The position numbers and the translations under genes are program-made. Source: Flavobacterium sp. GSB-24 (GTDB taxonomy: Bacteria; Bacteroidota; Bacteroidia; Flavobacteriales; Flavobacteriaceae). From it: a DNA stretch of 64,000 nt. The stretch lies in assembly GCF_027924665.1 (NCBI RefSeq), contig NZ_AP027043.1:5222831-5286830 (forward strand), read 5' to 3'. Below the pieces are notes generated by a model, which was not told the DNA's origin, did not search any database, and saw only the letters and a program-made list of their open reading frames with translations. Positions 17,084 through 24,987 of the stretch are shown here, in pieces (position 1 is the stretch's first letter; every line of letters begins with the position of its first letter).

Positions 17084-19321
17084 ATGATTGCATTAAATGC
17101 CGCGGCCGAAAGTACACATCACCTACAACCTTTAATTAGTGATTTAGGATTAATCCTTATGACTGCTGGAATTGCCGTTTTATTATTTAAAAAAATGAAA
17201 CAACCTCTAGTTTTAGGATACCTGATTGCAGGATTCTTAGCTGGAAACCATTTTGATTTTTTTCCTTCTATAACCGATATGAAGAGTGTCGAAGTATGGG
17301 CAGAAATCGGGGTTATTTTTTTACTTTTTAGTTTAGGACTTGAGTTTAGTTTTAAGAAACTAATGAAAGTTGGCGGAACATCTTCTATCACCGCTATAAC
17401 CCAGATTATGTTTATGACGCTGATTGGTTACTGTGTTGGCCAGTGGATGGGCTGGGGAAAAATGGACAGTATTTTTCTAGGTGCAACACTTTCGATTTCG
17501 TCTACAACTATTATTATCAGGGCTTTTGATGAATTGGGAGTAAAAGGTAAAAAGTTCGTCGGCATTGTATTCGGAGCTTTAATCGTGGAAGATATTGTAG
17601 CCATTTTAATGCTTGTTTTATTATCAACCATTGCGGTAAGCGACCAAGTTTCGGGAGGTGAATTATTACAATCGGTTTTAAAATTGATTTTCTTTTTAAT
17701 TATATGGTTTTTAGGCGGAATTTTTATTATTCCAACTATCTTTAAAAAAGCCAAACATCTTATGACAGACGAAATGCTCTTGATAATTTCATTGGCACTT
17801 TGTTTAATGATGGTTATTTTTGCTGCAAATGTTGGTTTTTCTCCAGCTTTAGGCGCATTTATCATGGGTTCTATTATTGCTGAAACTACAATGGCAGAAA
17901 AAATCGAACATTTAATTCAGCCCGTAAAAGATTTATTTGGTGCTGTTTTCTTTGTATCTGTAGGAATGTTGATTAATCCGGGAACTTTAGTGACTTACGC
18001 CCTTCCTGTGGCTTTAATTACGCTTATAACTATTTTTGGAAAAGCATTTAGTTCTTCTATAGGAGCCTTAATTTCTGGTCAACCTCTTAAACAATCTGTT
18101 CAAACGGGAATGAGTCTGGCGCAAATTGGAGAGTTTTCATTTATTATTGCCACGCTTGGTATGACTTTGAAAGTAACAAGCGATTTCTTGTACCCCATTA
18201 TTGTGGCAGTATCGGCAGTTACAACTTTTACAACTCCATTCTTAATCAAATATTCTGAAACATTTGCTCAATTTTTAGAATCAAAAATGCCCAAAAAATG
18301 GGTTAAAAATATCAACCGCTACAGTGTGAATGCACAGGCAATTAAGTCTGTCAGTACTTGGCAGATTGTATTGCGGTCTTCAATCACTCAAATTATTCTT
18401 CATACTATAATTATTGCAGCTATTATTTTATTGTCATCTCGATTTGTAGCACCGTTAGTAGCCGATACTAGATTCGGAAATACTTTAGCTGCCTTACTAA
18501 CATTGGTGATAATTGCGCCGTTTTTATGGGCTCTATCGCTTCGACGCGTTAAAGTGGAAGAAGTAGAAATACTTTGGGAAGAACGAAAATATCGTGGAGC
18601 CCTTTTAATGCTGATTTTAATTAGAATGAGCCTTGGATTATTTTTTGTTGGATTTTTATTGAATATTTTCTTCTCTCCTTTAGTAGCATTTGTTGCGCTG
18701 ATTATCGCTATTGCTGCCTATCAAATTTTCCCTAAAAAACTGAACGAACAATACCATAGAATTGAAAATCACTTTTTGAAAAATCTTAATGACCGCGAAA
18801 ACAAAAAAATAGACAGAAGATATGCCAATTTAATGCCATGGGACGGTCACATGTCTTTTTTTGAAATTAAAAAAGAATCTAATTTAGTTGGTAAAACGTT
18901 ACAGGAATTAAAAATTAGGGAACAATTAGGAATTAATATAGCCTATATCAAAAGAGGCGAAGTTACTATACCAATTCCAACAAAAAATGAACGCCTATTT
19001 CCTGGAGATGAAATCTGCGTAATTGGAACAGATGCCCAGATTGTTGAATTCACTAAATTTTTAACTCAGAATGAAACTGAGGCACCTGGAAAAGTGGAAG
19101 AAACTAATATTGTACTACGTCAGCTCGAAGTTTCTCAGGAAGAATTCATTCAAAAAAGCATCGGGCAATTTAGAGCAAAAACCGACGGGATGGTTGTGGG
19201 AATCGAACGAAACGGAAATCGTATCTTAAATCCAGAATCTAGTTTAATCTTAGAGAAAAACGATATTCTCTGGGTGGTTGGTGACAAAAAAAGGATGACT
19301 GATTTATTAGCGGTGAAATAG
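17084..19321 (+). CDS. CPA2-type cation:proton antiporter with two C-terminal RCK_C domains
   Basis: A 745-residue membrane protein. Residues about 20-390 are the Na+/H+ exchanger domain with around 12 helices (FLLFSLGLEFSFKKL, GALIVEDIVAILML with the conserved Asp, FFVSVGMLINP), as in KefB/KefC. A second hydrophobic block (about 435-550, four or five helices) follows. The C-terminus holds two RCK_C/TrkA-C modules: NLVGKTLQELKIREQLG...FPGDEICVIG and FIQKSIGQFRAKTDGM...ILEKNDILWVVG. The Rossmann RCK_N domain usual in Kef proteins, with its GxGxxG NAD site, is not visible. Likely K+ or Na+/H+ exchange gated by a small ligand. Confidence 0.9.
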   Translation: MIALNAAAESTHHLQPLISDLGLILMTAGIAVLLFKKMKQPLVLGYLIAGFLAGNHFDFFPSITDMKSVEVWAEIGVIFLLFSLGLEFSFKKLMKVGGTSSITAITQIMFMTLIGYCVGQWMGWGKMDSIFLGATLSISSTTIIIRAFDELGVKGKKFVGIVFGALIVEDIVAILMLVLLSTIAVSDQVSGGELLQSVLKLIFFLIIWFLGGIFIIPTIFKKAKHLMTDEMLLIISLALCLMMVIFAANVGFSPALGAFIMGSIIAETTMAEKIEHLIQPVKDLFGAVFFVSVGMLINPGTLVTYALPVALITLITIFGKAFSSSIGALISGQPLKQSVQTGMSLAQIGEFSFIIATLGMTLKVTSDFLYPIIVAVSAVTTFTTPFLIKYSETFAQFLESKMPKKWVKNINRYSVNAQAIKSVSTWQIVLRSSITQIILHTIIIAAIILLSSRFVAPLVADTRFGNTLAALLTLVIIAPFLWALSLRRVKVEEVEILWEERKYRGALLMLILIRMSLGLFFVGFLLNIFFSPLVAFVALIIAIAAYQIFPKKLNEQYHRIENHFLKNLNDRENKKIDRRYANLMPWDGHMSFFEIKKESNLVGKTLQELKIREQLGINIAYIKRGEVTIPIPTKNERLFPGDEICVIGTDAQIVEFTKFLTQNETEAPGKVEETNIVLRQLEVSQEEFIQKSIGQFRAKTDGMVVGIERNGNRILNPESSLILEKNDILWVVGDKKRMTDLLAVK

Positions 19322-19328
19322 TTTTTTT

Positions 19329-19455
19329 TGAGGGGCTAAGTTTCTGAGATACTAAGATTCTAAGTTTCCTATTAATATAATTAAGGCGCTAAGATGGTAA
19401 GCTTCTACGAGAGAAAAACTTAGCATCTTAGCGCCTTAGTATCTTAGAACCTTTT
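19329..19455. repeat. Intergenic inverted repeat of the CTTAG family
   Basis: Arms 19382-19401 (TAAGGCGCTAAGATGGTAAG) and 19419-19438 match in reverse complement at 19 of 20 positions. More CTAAG and CTTAG words flank both arms. Sits between the converging antiporter and peroxiredoxin genes. Confidence 0.75.
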
Positions 19456-19458
19456 AGG

Positions 19459-20097
19459 CTACTTATTCGGCTGTGGTGTCAAACGCAGATAAGGTTTAAT
19501 TGGTGTATGTCCTTTTGGGAATTTCGTTGGAATGTCGCTGTCTGGAATTGCAGGTGCGATAACTACATCTTCGCCATCTTTCCAGTTTGCAGGTGTTGCA
19601 ACACTATAATTTGCTGTTAACTGCAGACTATCAATAACACGAAGCAATTCGTCAAAATTTCTTCCTGTCGAAGCTGGATACGTTAAAGTCAATTTGATTT
19701 TTTTGTCTGGTCCGATAACAAAAACAGAACGTACTGTAAATTTATCACTCGCATTTGGATGAAGCATATCGTATAAATTAGCTACTTTTTTATCTTCATC
19801 GGCAATGATAGGGAAATTAACTTCTGTATTTTGAGTCTCGTTGATATCTTTAATCCACTCTTTGTGCGACTCCAAACCATCTACACTCAAAGCAATAACT
19901 TTCGTATTTCTTTTAGTAAATTCAGGAACATAATTCGCTACAGTTCCTAATTCAGTTGTACAAACAGGAGTAAAATCTGCTGGATGCGAAAATAATACAC
20001 CCCAAGAATCTCCCAGCCATTCATGAAAATTAATTGGTCCCTGCGTGGTTTCTGCATGGAAATCTGGAGCTATATCGCCTAATCTTAATGTTGACAT
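19459..20097 (-). CDS. 1-Cys peroxiredoxin (Prx6 family)
   Basis: A 212-residue thiol peroxidase. The peroxidatic cysteine is Cys46 in HPADFTPVCTTE, the exact Prx6-type active site. There is no other cysteine in the whole protein, so it must be a true 1-Cys enzyme needing an external reductant. The length and the C-terminal extension after residue 165 (YSVATPANWKDGEDVVIAP onward, including a KGHTPIKPYLRLT end) match Prx6 rather than AhpC. Role: reduction of peroxides in the cytoplasm. No OxyR-type operator could be identified. Repeat DNA follows the gene. Confidence 0.95.
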   Translation of the reverse strand: MSTLRLGDIAPDFHAETTQGPINFHEWLGDSWGVLFSHPADFTPVCTTELGTVANYVPEFTKRNTKVIALSVDGLESHKEWIKDINETQNTEVNFPIIADEDKKVANLYDMLHPNASDKFTVRSVFVIGPDKKIKLTLTYPASTGRNFDELLRVIDSLQLTANYSVATPANWKDGEDVVIAPAIPDSDIPTKFPKGHTPIKPYLRLTPQPNK

Positions 20098-20208
20098 AAT
20101 TTAATTTTTTTAGTTCCTCTAAAATTAACTAAAAAATACATTGAGAAAACAACATAGAATTAAAAAAAAGTTAAAATTCTACTTCCTCGATATAATTACT
20201 ATTTTAAA

Positions 20209-21120
20209 CTAAATAAAACTTAAAACGAAGTACCAAACAGCAAGAGTTACAAATGAAATTGGAATTCCGAAACCAATCATCATACTGCTTAATTTGGGCT
20301 TTAAACCATAAGTTGAAGCTAAAATAGCACCCGTAATCATTGGAGCCATAGCGGTTTCCATTAAGGTTATTTTTATAACTTCAGAGCGTTGATTAAAAAT
20401 AAAAACATATAGTACAAAGATTATGAAAGGAACTAAAATTAACTTAAAGAAAAGTCCCAGTCTCAAGAATTTCCAATGCTGGCTTTTTCGATCAAAAGTT
20501 AATTGGAGACCAACAGAAAGCAAAGCTAAAGGCGTTACTAAACTGCCTATTTTCAATAACAGTGATTGAATATTTTCATTTAAATCAAATTGGAAAATGT
20601 TCATCAAACATGATATAACAAACATGATAAAAGGCGGAAACAGAATTATTTTTTTCAAAATTCCCAAAGCGTTTGGGCTTCCTTTAGAATAAAAAGCTGC
20701 TGTAAACACACCAAGAGTCGATACAACGACAAAAGTTCCAGGCTGATCGACCAACACTGCCGTTTCTAATCCTTTTTTTCCAAATAAAGCTTCAATAATT
20801 GGATAACCAAGAAAAGAGCTATTACTCAATCCAGCAGTTAAAATCAAACACCCAATTAATTTATTAGACCAGCCATTTCTTCTTCCTAAAAAATGAAAAA
20901 ACACAAAGGCTAATAAATAAGTAATCCACCCTGCTCCTATTGGAAACAAAAGTTCACTGCTCCATTTTATTTTCGGAATGTGATATAAGGTGATCGCAGG
21001 GAGACAGAAATAAATAACAATTTTATTAAGTGTCTTATAGATATGAGTAGGAAATTGTTTTACGTGTTGTAAAACTAAACCTAGCGAAAGAAAAAGAAAT
21101 ATTAATATAAAGTTGTTCAT
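20209..21120 (-). CDS. AEC family transporter (auxin efflux carrier-like)
   Basis: A 303-residue integral membrane protein with about ten helices in two halves, the AEC/PF03547 pattern: NFILIFLFLSLGLVLQ start, YFCLPAITLYHI, the AGLSNSSFLGYPI motif with conserved Asn-Ser-Gly-Pro, and a C-terminal ETAMAPMITGAILASTYGL. Such carriers export small organic acids or malonate; the substrate is unknown. A longer frame begins at an ATG at 21171, but the exact promoter box TATTTTTG at 21136-21143 lies inside that extension, so I take the ATG at 21120. The gene is divergent from a Crp-like regulator gene, which may control it. Confidence 0.9.
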   Translation of the reverse strand: MNNFILIFLFLSLGLVLQHVKQFPTHIYKTLNKIVIYFCLPAITLYHIPKIKWSSELLFPIGAGWITYLLAFVFFHFLGRRNGWSNKLIGCLILTAGLSNSSFLGYPIIEALFGKKGLETAVLVDQPGTFVVVSTLGVFTAAFYSKGSPNALGILKKIILFPPFIMFVISCLMNIFQFDLNENIQSLLLKIGSLVTPLALLSVGLQLTFDRKSQHWKFLRLGLFFKLILVPFIIFVLYVFIFNQRSEVIKITLMETAMAPMITGAILASTYGLKPKLSSMMIGFGIPISFVTLAVWYFVLSFI

Positions 21121-21135
21121 ATCAGGGCTTACGCA

Positions 21136-21143
21136 CAAAAATA
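21136..21143 (-). promoter_or_regulatory. -7 box of the AEC transporter gene
   Basis: TATTTTTG on the minus strand, 15 bases before the ATG at 21120; decides the start. Confidence 0.55.
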
Positions 21144-21198
21144 GGAATTTATAAATTGCGATGCTGAACAAATTATAGCACTTCTTTAAGTTTTTTGT

Positions 21199-21206
21199 TA
21201 CTTTTA
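21199..21206 (+). promoter_or_regulatory. -7-like box of the Crp-family gene
   Basis: TACTTTTA, a 7/8 match to TAnnTTTG, 17 bases before the ATG at 21224, in the 103-base gap shared with the divergent AEC gene. Confidence 0.4.
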
Positions 21207-21223
21207 ATATTTAAAAAAAAGTA

Positions 21224-21790
21224 ATGCAGCAAATACGAGACAATTTGGAACGAATGGTAAAACTTTCTGATGAAGACTGGAATATCTTTTCGTCAAAACT
21301 TATCCGTCAGGAATTTTCAAAGAAAACTGCAATTCTTCATACTGGCCACGTTGAAAGTTACCTTTCCTTTATAGAAAAAGGAATCGTTAGATATTACATT
21401 CCTTCAGAAAATAAAGATCTCACTTTTACTTTTGTATTTGATGGCGAATTTACAAGTGGTTACGACTCCTTTATTACCCGATTACCCGTAAATTATACTA
21501 TTGAAACTCTTGCAGATACTATATTATGGCGTATCTCTTATAATGATCTTCAGTATATTTATGCCAAAACCGAAATCGGTAATACTATCGGCCGTTTGGC
21601 AAGCGAAGTATTATTTCTTAAAAAATCTAAAAGAGAATTGTCGTTACTAAATGATTCTGCAGAACAGCGATACCTTAATTTATTTACAGAGCAACCTCAA
21701 TTAATTCAAAAAATACCTCAAAAATACCTTGCTTCTTATATTGGTATTACTCCACAAGCTTTAAGCCGAATTAGAAAGCGGATTTCTTAA
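21224..21790 (+). CDS. Crp/Fnr family transcriptional regulator
   Basis: A 188-residue regulator with an N-terminal cyclic-nucleotide-binding-type beta barrel (about 25-115: FSKKTAILHTGHVESYLSFIEKGIVRYY, FVFDGEF) and a C-terminal helix-turn-helix (about 160-188: IPQKYLASYIGITPQALSRIRKRIS). Bacteroidota have many such proteins of this length. The phosphate-cassette residues that bind cAMP are not obvious, so the ligand is unknown. It faces the divergent AEC transporter gene and is followed 61 bases later by a DoxX-like membrane protein. Either could be its target. Confidence 0.9.
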   Translation: MQQIRDNLERMVKLSDEDWNIFSSKLIRQEFSKKTAILHTGHVESYLSFIEKGIVRYYIPSENKDLTFTFVFDGEFTSGYDSFITRLPVNYTIETLADTILWRISYNDLQYIYAKTEIGNTIGRLASEVLFLKKSKRELSLLNDSAEQRYLNLFTEQPQLIQKIPQKYLASYIGITPQALSRIRKRIS

Positions 21791-21851
21791 CCCAGGTTCA
21801 TTGTTTTAGGTTTCTTTACTGTGCAACTTTGTATAATAAAAACAAAAAGAT

Positions 21852-22316
21852 ATGGAAACCTTAATTGTATTATTTGGTGCTTTTACTGCAACTCTACTTA
21901 TTATCTGGCTTACAACCAAACGACTTGAACTATCATTCTCAGGAAGGGTTGCCATGGCAATTATGCTAGTATTTACAGCTATAGGTCATTTTGCCTTTAC
22001 GAAAGGAATGGCAATGATGATTTCTTTTTTACCTTGGGCAAACGCCATTGTACTGGCGACAGGAATTATAGAATTAGTCGCTGCAATTGGACTCCTATTG
22101 CCAAGTACCAAAGTGCTTACCGGAAATTTGCTTATTTTATTTTTTATACTGCTACTTCCAGCTAACATTTATGCGGCTAGTAATAATATCAATTTACAAA
22201 CTGCAGACTATACAGGCAAAGGCCTTTCCTATTTATGGCTTAGAATACCAATGCAACTTCTTTTTATACTTTGGGTATATTTTTCTTCTATTAGGAATAA
22301 TCAAAAATCAAAATAG
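21852..22316 (+). CDS. DoxX-like four-helix membrane protein
   Basis: A 154-residue integral membrane protein with about five hydrophobic segments. The FSGRVAMAIMLVFTAIGHF helix, the WANAIVLATGIIELVAAIGLLLP segment with its conserved TGxxELxxAxGLLxP pattern and the following LLPANIYAA helix match the DoxX/DoxX-like superfamily. Function in bacteria is poorly defined (membrane redox or stress-related). It lies downstream of the Crp-family gene in the same direction, probably in one transcript, and ends at a hairpin terminator. Confidence 0.8.
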   Translation: METLIVLFGAFTATLLIIWLTTKRLELSFSGRVAMAIMLVFTAIGHFAFTKGMAMMISFLPWANAIVLATGIIELVAAIGLLLPSTKVLTGNLLILFFILLLPANIYAASNNINLQTADYTGKGLSYLWLRIPMQLLFILWVYFSSIRNNQKSK

Positions 22317-22328
22317 TCAATCAGGAAA

Positions 22329-22366
22329 ATGCGCATCATTCAATTTAATGATGTGCATCTTTTTTG
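22329..22366 (+). terminator. Intrinsic terminator after the DoxX-like gene
   Basis: ATGCGCATCATT, loop CAATTT, AATGATGTGCAT, then CTTTTTTG: a 12-base stem with one G-T pair and a T-run. Confidence 0.88.
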
Positions 22367-22444
22367 TTTTTAACTGGTTAAGTGACTTTTAACTGCCAAA
22401 AATTAATTTTTAGTTAAAACTTTTTTTATTTCAAAAAAGCCACT

Positions 22445-22452
22445 TATATTTG
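22445..22452 (+). promoter_or_regulatory. -7 box of the Rrf2-family gene
   Basis: TATATTTG matches TAnnTTTG exactly, 19 bases before the ATG at 22472. It directly abuts the dyad at 22451-22470, placing that dyad over the transcription start. Confidence 0.55.
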
Positions 22453-22470
22453 TAACATATTTTATTACAG
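22451..22470 (+). promoter_or_regulatory. Candidate Rrf2 operator, site 1
   Basis: TGTAACATATTTTATTACAG contains GTAA-N9-TTAC with an extra T/A pair at the ends: an imperfect dyad. It lies between the -7 box and the start codon of the regulator. Nearly the same sequence recurs at 22902-22920 ahead of the next gene. Confidence 0.55.
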
Positions 22471-22471
22471 T

Positions 22472-22879
22472 ATGATTTCAGGTAAATTTGCCATAACGAT
22501 CCACATTCTTACTTTGCTCCATAAATTCCCAAATGATTTTTTGTCATCGGAATTTATTGCGGGCAGTATTAATTTAAATCCTGTTTTGGTTCGAAAAGAA
22601 ATTGCCAACTTAAAAGCACATCATGTTGTAGAAAGTAAAGAAGGAAAAAATGGCGGAACAAAATTGGCAGTTAATGCTGCTGAACTGACTTTAAAACAAA
22701 TATTCGAAATGACCTTTGAGACTATTGGTTTAGGTTTTGCTAAAAATCAGCCGAATCCTGATTGTCCTGTTGGAAAAAACATCAATCAGCATTTGGAAGC
22801 TTTGTACAGCGAAATGAATCAAAAAGTCAGCAAACAGCTGGAAGGAATTTCGTTGGAAGATTTTTCGAATCAATTTTAA
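22472..22879 (+). CDS. Rrf2 family transcriptional regulator (YwnA-like)
   Basis: A 135-residue winged-helix regulator. The N-terminal HTH and wing (residues 1-70: FAITIHILTLLHKF, LSSEFIAGSINLNPVLVRKEIANLKAHHVVESKEGKNGGTKLA) follow the Rrf2 pattern. The region that carries three cluster-binding cysteines in IscR and NsrR has only one cysteine (Cys98 in NPDCPVGKN), so it is not an Fe-S sensor; it resembles the cluster-less YwnA/YwgB branch, in which a lone cysteine may sense oxidants or electrophiles. A dyad at the transcription start and an identical-style dyad before the downstream NAD(P)-binding gene suggest autoregulation and control of that gene. Confidence 0.92.
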   Translation: MISGKFAITIHILTLLHKFPNDFLSSEFIAGSINLNPVLVRKEIANLKAHHVVESKEGKNGGTKLAVNAAELTLKQIFEMTFETIGLGFAKNQPNPDCPVGKNINQHLEALYSEMNQKVSKQLEGISLEDFSNQF

Positions 22880-22901
22880 CAACTATTTTTTTAACCAAAA
22901 C

Positions 22902-22920
22902 TGTAACATTTTTTATTACT
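22902..22920 (+). promoter_or_regulatory. Candidate Rrf2 operator, site 2
   Basis: TGTAACATTTTTTATTACT again contains GTAA-N9-TTAC and differs from site 1 at only two bases inside the shared TGTAACATxTTTTATTAC core region. It lies 18 bases before the start of the NAD(P)-binding gene. Confidence 0.55.
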
Positions 22921-22937
22921 AAATAAATTTATATATT

Positions 22938-23579
22938 ATGAAAATCGCACTTATCGGAGCAACAGGATTTGTTGGCTCAGCAATCTTAAACGAATTAGCA
23001 GATAGAAAACATGAAATTACTGCAATTGCAAGAACTCCAAAAGATACTGCAAACGCAACTTGGGTTGCTGCAGATATTTTTAATGTAGATGCATTGGCAG
23101 AAATCTTAAAAGGTCATGATACTATTATTAACGCTTACAATCCAGGATGGACAAACCCAAACATCTATGATGACTTTTTAGCAGGTTCTAAAGCTATTCA
23201 GGAATCAGTGAAAAAATCGGGCGTAAAACGTTTTATTACTATTGGCGGGGGCGGTAGTTTGCTTGTAGCTCCAGGTTTACAAGCAGTTGATACTCCAGAT
23301 TTTCCGAAAGAATTTTATGCAGGAGCTACGGCGGCAAGAGATTATTTAAATGTAATTAAGGAAGAAAAAGATTTAGACTGGGCATTTTTTAGTCCTGCTT
23401 TTGAAATGCATGCGGGAATTACAACAGGAAGAACAGGAAAATATCGTTTGGGATTAGAAAATCCAGTTTTTAACGACGAACAAAGAAGTATTTTATCTGT
23501 AGAAGATTTAGCAGTTGTTATCGCTGATGAAGCAGAAAATCCAAAACATCATCAAGTTAGATTTACAGCTGGTTACTAA
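22938..23579 (+). CDS. NAD(P)-binding atypical SDR (YwnB/NmrA-like)
   Basis: A 213-residue Rossmann protein. GATGFVGS (7-14) is the dinucleotide-binding loop and IARTPKD follows the second strand; WVAADIFN and INAYNPG continue the fold. The FITIGGGGSL and DWAFFSPAFEM segments match the NAD(P)H-binding (PF13460) group, often annotated as flavin reductase-like. A catalytic YxxxK is not evident. In Bacillus the similar genes ywnA and ywnB are neighbours, as recalled, and the same pairing occurs here with the Rrf2 regulator 58 bases upstream. A shared dyad in front of both genes supports co-regulation. The substrate is unknown; electrophile or oxidant response is plausible. Confidence 0.85.
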   Translation: MKIALIGATGFVGSAILNELADRKHEITAIARTPKDTANATWVAADIFNVDALAEILKGHDTIINAYNPGWTNPNIYDDFLAGSKAIQESVKKSGVKRFITIGGGGSLLVAPGLQAVDTPDFPKEFYAGATAARDYLNVIKEEKDLDWAFFSPAFEMHAGITTGRTGKYRLGLENPVFNDEQRSILSVEDLAVVIADEAENPKHHQVRFTAGY

Positions 23580-23589
23580 TTTTTTTTTA

Positions 23590-23679
23590 GCCCCGAATTA
23601 CACGAGTTTTCACGAATTGTTTTTTATACAAAGCAGTTTTAAGCATAACAAATTAGTGATAATTCGTGTAATTCGTGGC
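23590..23679. repeat. Intergenic inverted repeat of the CACGAATT family
   Basis: Arms 23590-23618 and 23651-23679 are 29 bases each and match in reverse complement at 25 positions (CGAATTACACGA core). The 32-base loop is AT-rich. Lies between the NAD(P)-binding gene and meaB. Confidence 0.75.
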
Positions 23680-23738
23680 AAACTAACTTTTTGAAACTGT
23701 TTTTGTTTTCTGTACTTTTACAATATTAAAAAAGTATT

Positions 23739-24836
23739 TTGTCAAGTTTAAAGAAACAGTCGAACAGCATTACTGAAAAAGCTGGAATTTCACCTCCTGA
23801 AATCACCAATGTTTCGGCTATCAATCAAATTAAAAGCAAACGCAGACAACAGCCTTCTTCTGAGGAATTAATTAAAGGAATTTTAGATGGTAGCAGAACT
23901 TCTTTAAGCCGTGCTATAACTTTAATCGAAAGTACAAATCCAGATCATTTTGAAAAAGCCAGTGCAGTTGTTCAAGGCTGCTTACAACATGCGAATAAAT
24001 CTATCCGAATAGGAATTACAGGTGTTCCCGGCGTTGGAAAAAGTACTTTTATTGAAGCTTTCGGAAAACAACTTACTGAGTTAGGAAAAAAAGTAGCCGT
24101 ATTAGCAGTCGACCCAAGCAGTTCGCTTTCACACGGCAGTATTTTAGGAGATAAAACCCGAATGGAAGAATTGGTTAAAGATGAAAATGCTTTTATAAGA
24201 CCAAGCGCTTCTGGGGAAACTTTAGGCGGTGTCGCGCGTAAAACGAGAGAAACAATTATTCTTTGCGAAGCTGCAGGTTTTGATACTATTATTATAGAAA
24301 CTGTTGGTGTTGGCCAAAGCGAAACTGCCGTTCACAGTATGGTTGATTTCTTTTTGCTTTTAAAAATTTCTGGTGCCGGCGATGAACTTCAAGGTATCAA
24401 ACGCGGTATTATGGAAATGGCAGATGCAATTGTCATCAATAAAGCGGATGGAGATAATATCAAAAAAGCAAATCAGGCAAAACTTGAATTCAATAGAGCT
24501 TTGCATTTGTTTCCACCAAAAAAATCAAATTGGCAGCCAAAAGTTACTACTTGCAGCTCGCTGACAAAAGATGGCATTCCTGAAGTTTGGAATACTATTT
24601 CTGAATATTTTGAATTAACTAAAGAAAGCGGATTTTTCGACGAAAAAAGAAATGACCAAAATCATTTCTGGATGATGGAAACCATCAACGAACAATTAAA
24701 ACAAAACTTCTATAATCAGCCAGAAATTATTTCACTTTTAGAAGAAACCAAAAAAGCAGTGCAAAAAAATGAAATTTCACCTTTTGCAGCTGCTTCTGAT
24801 TTATTGAAATTGTATTTTTCTAAAGATTCTAAGTGA
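23739..24836 (+). CDS. meaB: Methylmalonyl-CoA mutase-associated GTPase MeaB (TTG start)
   Basis: A 365-residue G3E-family GTPase that loads and protects adenosylcobalamin in methylmalonyl-CoA mutase. Walker A is GVPGVGKST (95-103). Others: VLAVDPSSSLSHGSILGDKTRM, the IETVGVGQSE switch and the NKADGDN guanine-specificity motif. There is no ATG before the Walker A, and an in-frame stop lies at 23727-23729, so translation must start at a non-ATG codon; TTG at 23739 gives the expected N-terminus with PEI and INQIKSKRR. It links with the cobalamin adenosyltransferase at 9277. The mutase itself is not in this window. Repeat DNA lies on both sides. Confidence 0.95.
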   Translation: MSSLKKQSNSITEKAGISPPEITNVSAINQIKSKRRQQPSSEELIKGILDGSRTSLSRAITLIESTNPDHFEKASAVVQGCLQHANKSIRIGITGVPGVGKSTFIEAFGKQLTELGKKVAVLAVDPSSSLSHGSILGDKTRMEELVKDENAFIRPSASGETLGGVARKTRETIILCEAAGFDTIIIETVGVGQSETAVHSMVDFFLLLKISGAGDELQGIKRGIMEMADAIVINKADGDNIKKANQAKLEFNRALHLFPPKKSNWQPKVTTCSSLTKDGIPEVWNTISEYFELTKESGFFDEKRNDQNHFWMMETINEQLKQNFYNQPEIISLLEETKKAVQKNEISPFAAASDLLKLYFSKDSK

Positions 24837-24987
24837 CTAAGATACTAAGTTGCTAAGATTTTAATTTAGGAAATTGTCTAGTTTTGTCACATTGAGCAAA
24901 GTCGGAATGCTCTGCAGTTCTCTGATCAAACTGACAGTATATAAAAAACTTAGAACCTTAGTATCTTAGAATCTTAGCGCCTTAATT
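24829..24987. repeat. Intergenic inverted repeat of the CTTAG family with nested insert
   Basis: Left words (CTAAGTGACTAAGATACTAAG) start inside the meaB stop region; right words (CTTAGTATCTTAGAATCTTAG) run into the 3' end of the convergent gene. The loop contains GTCACATTGAGCAAAGTCGG, related to the element at 44272. Confidence 0.65.

Noticed and set aside
17428..17865. Antisense open frame of 145 codons inside the antiporter gene
   Set aside because: Shadow of a membrane protein in another frame; low-complexity Lys/Ile composition and no start signal. The antiporter is certain.
21121..21171. Longer start of the AEC transporter
   Set aside because: The exact promoter box TATTTTTG lies inside this extension, so it would not be transcribed.
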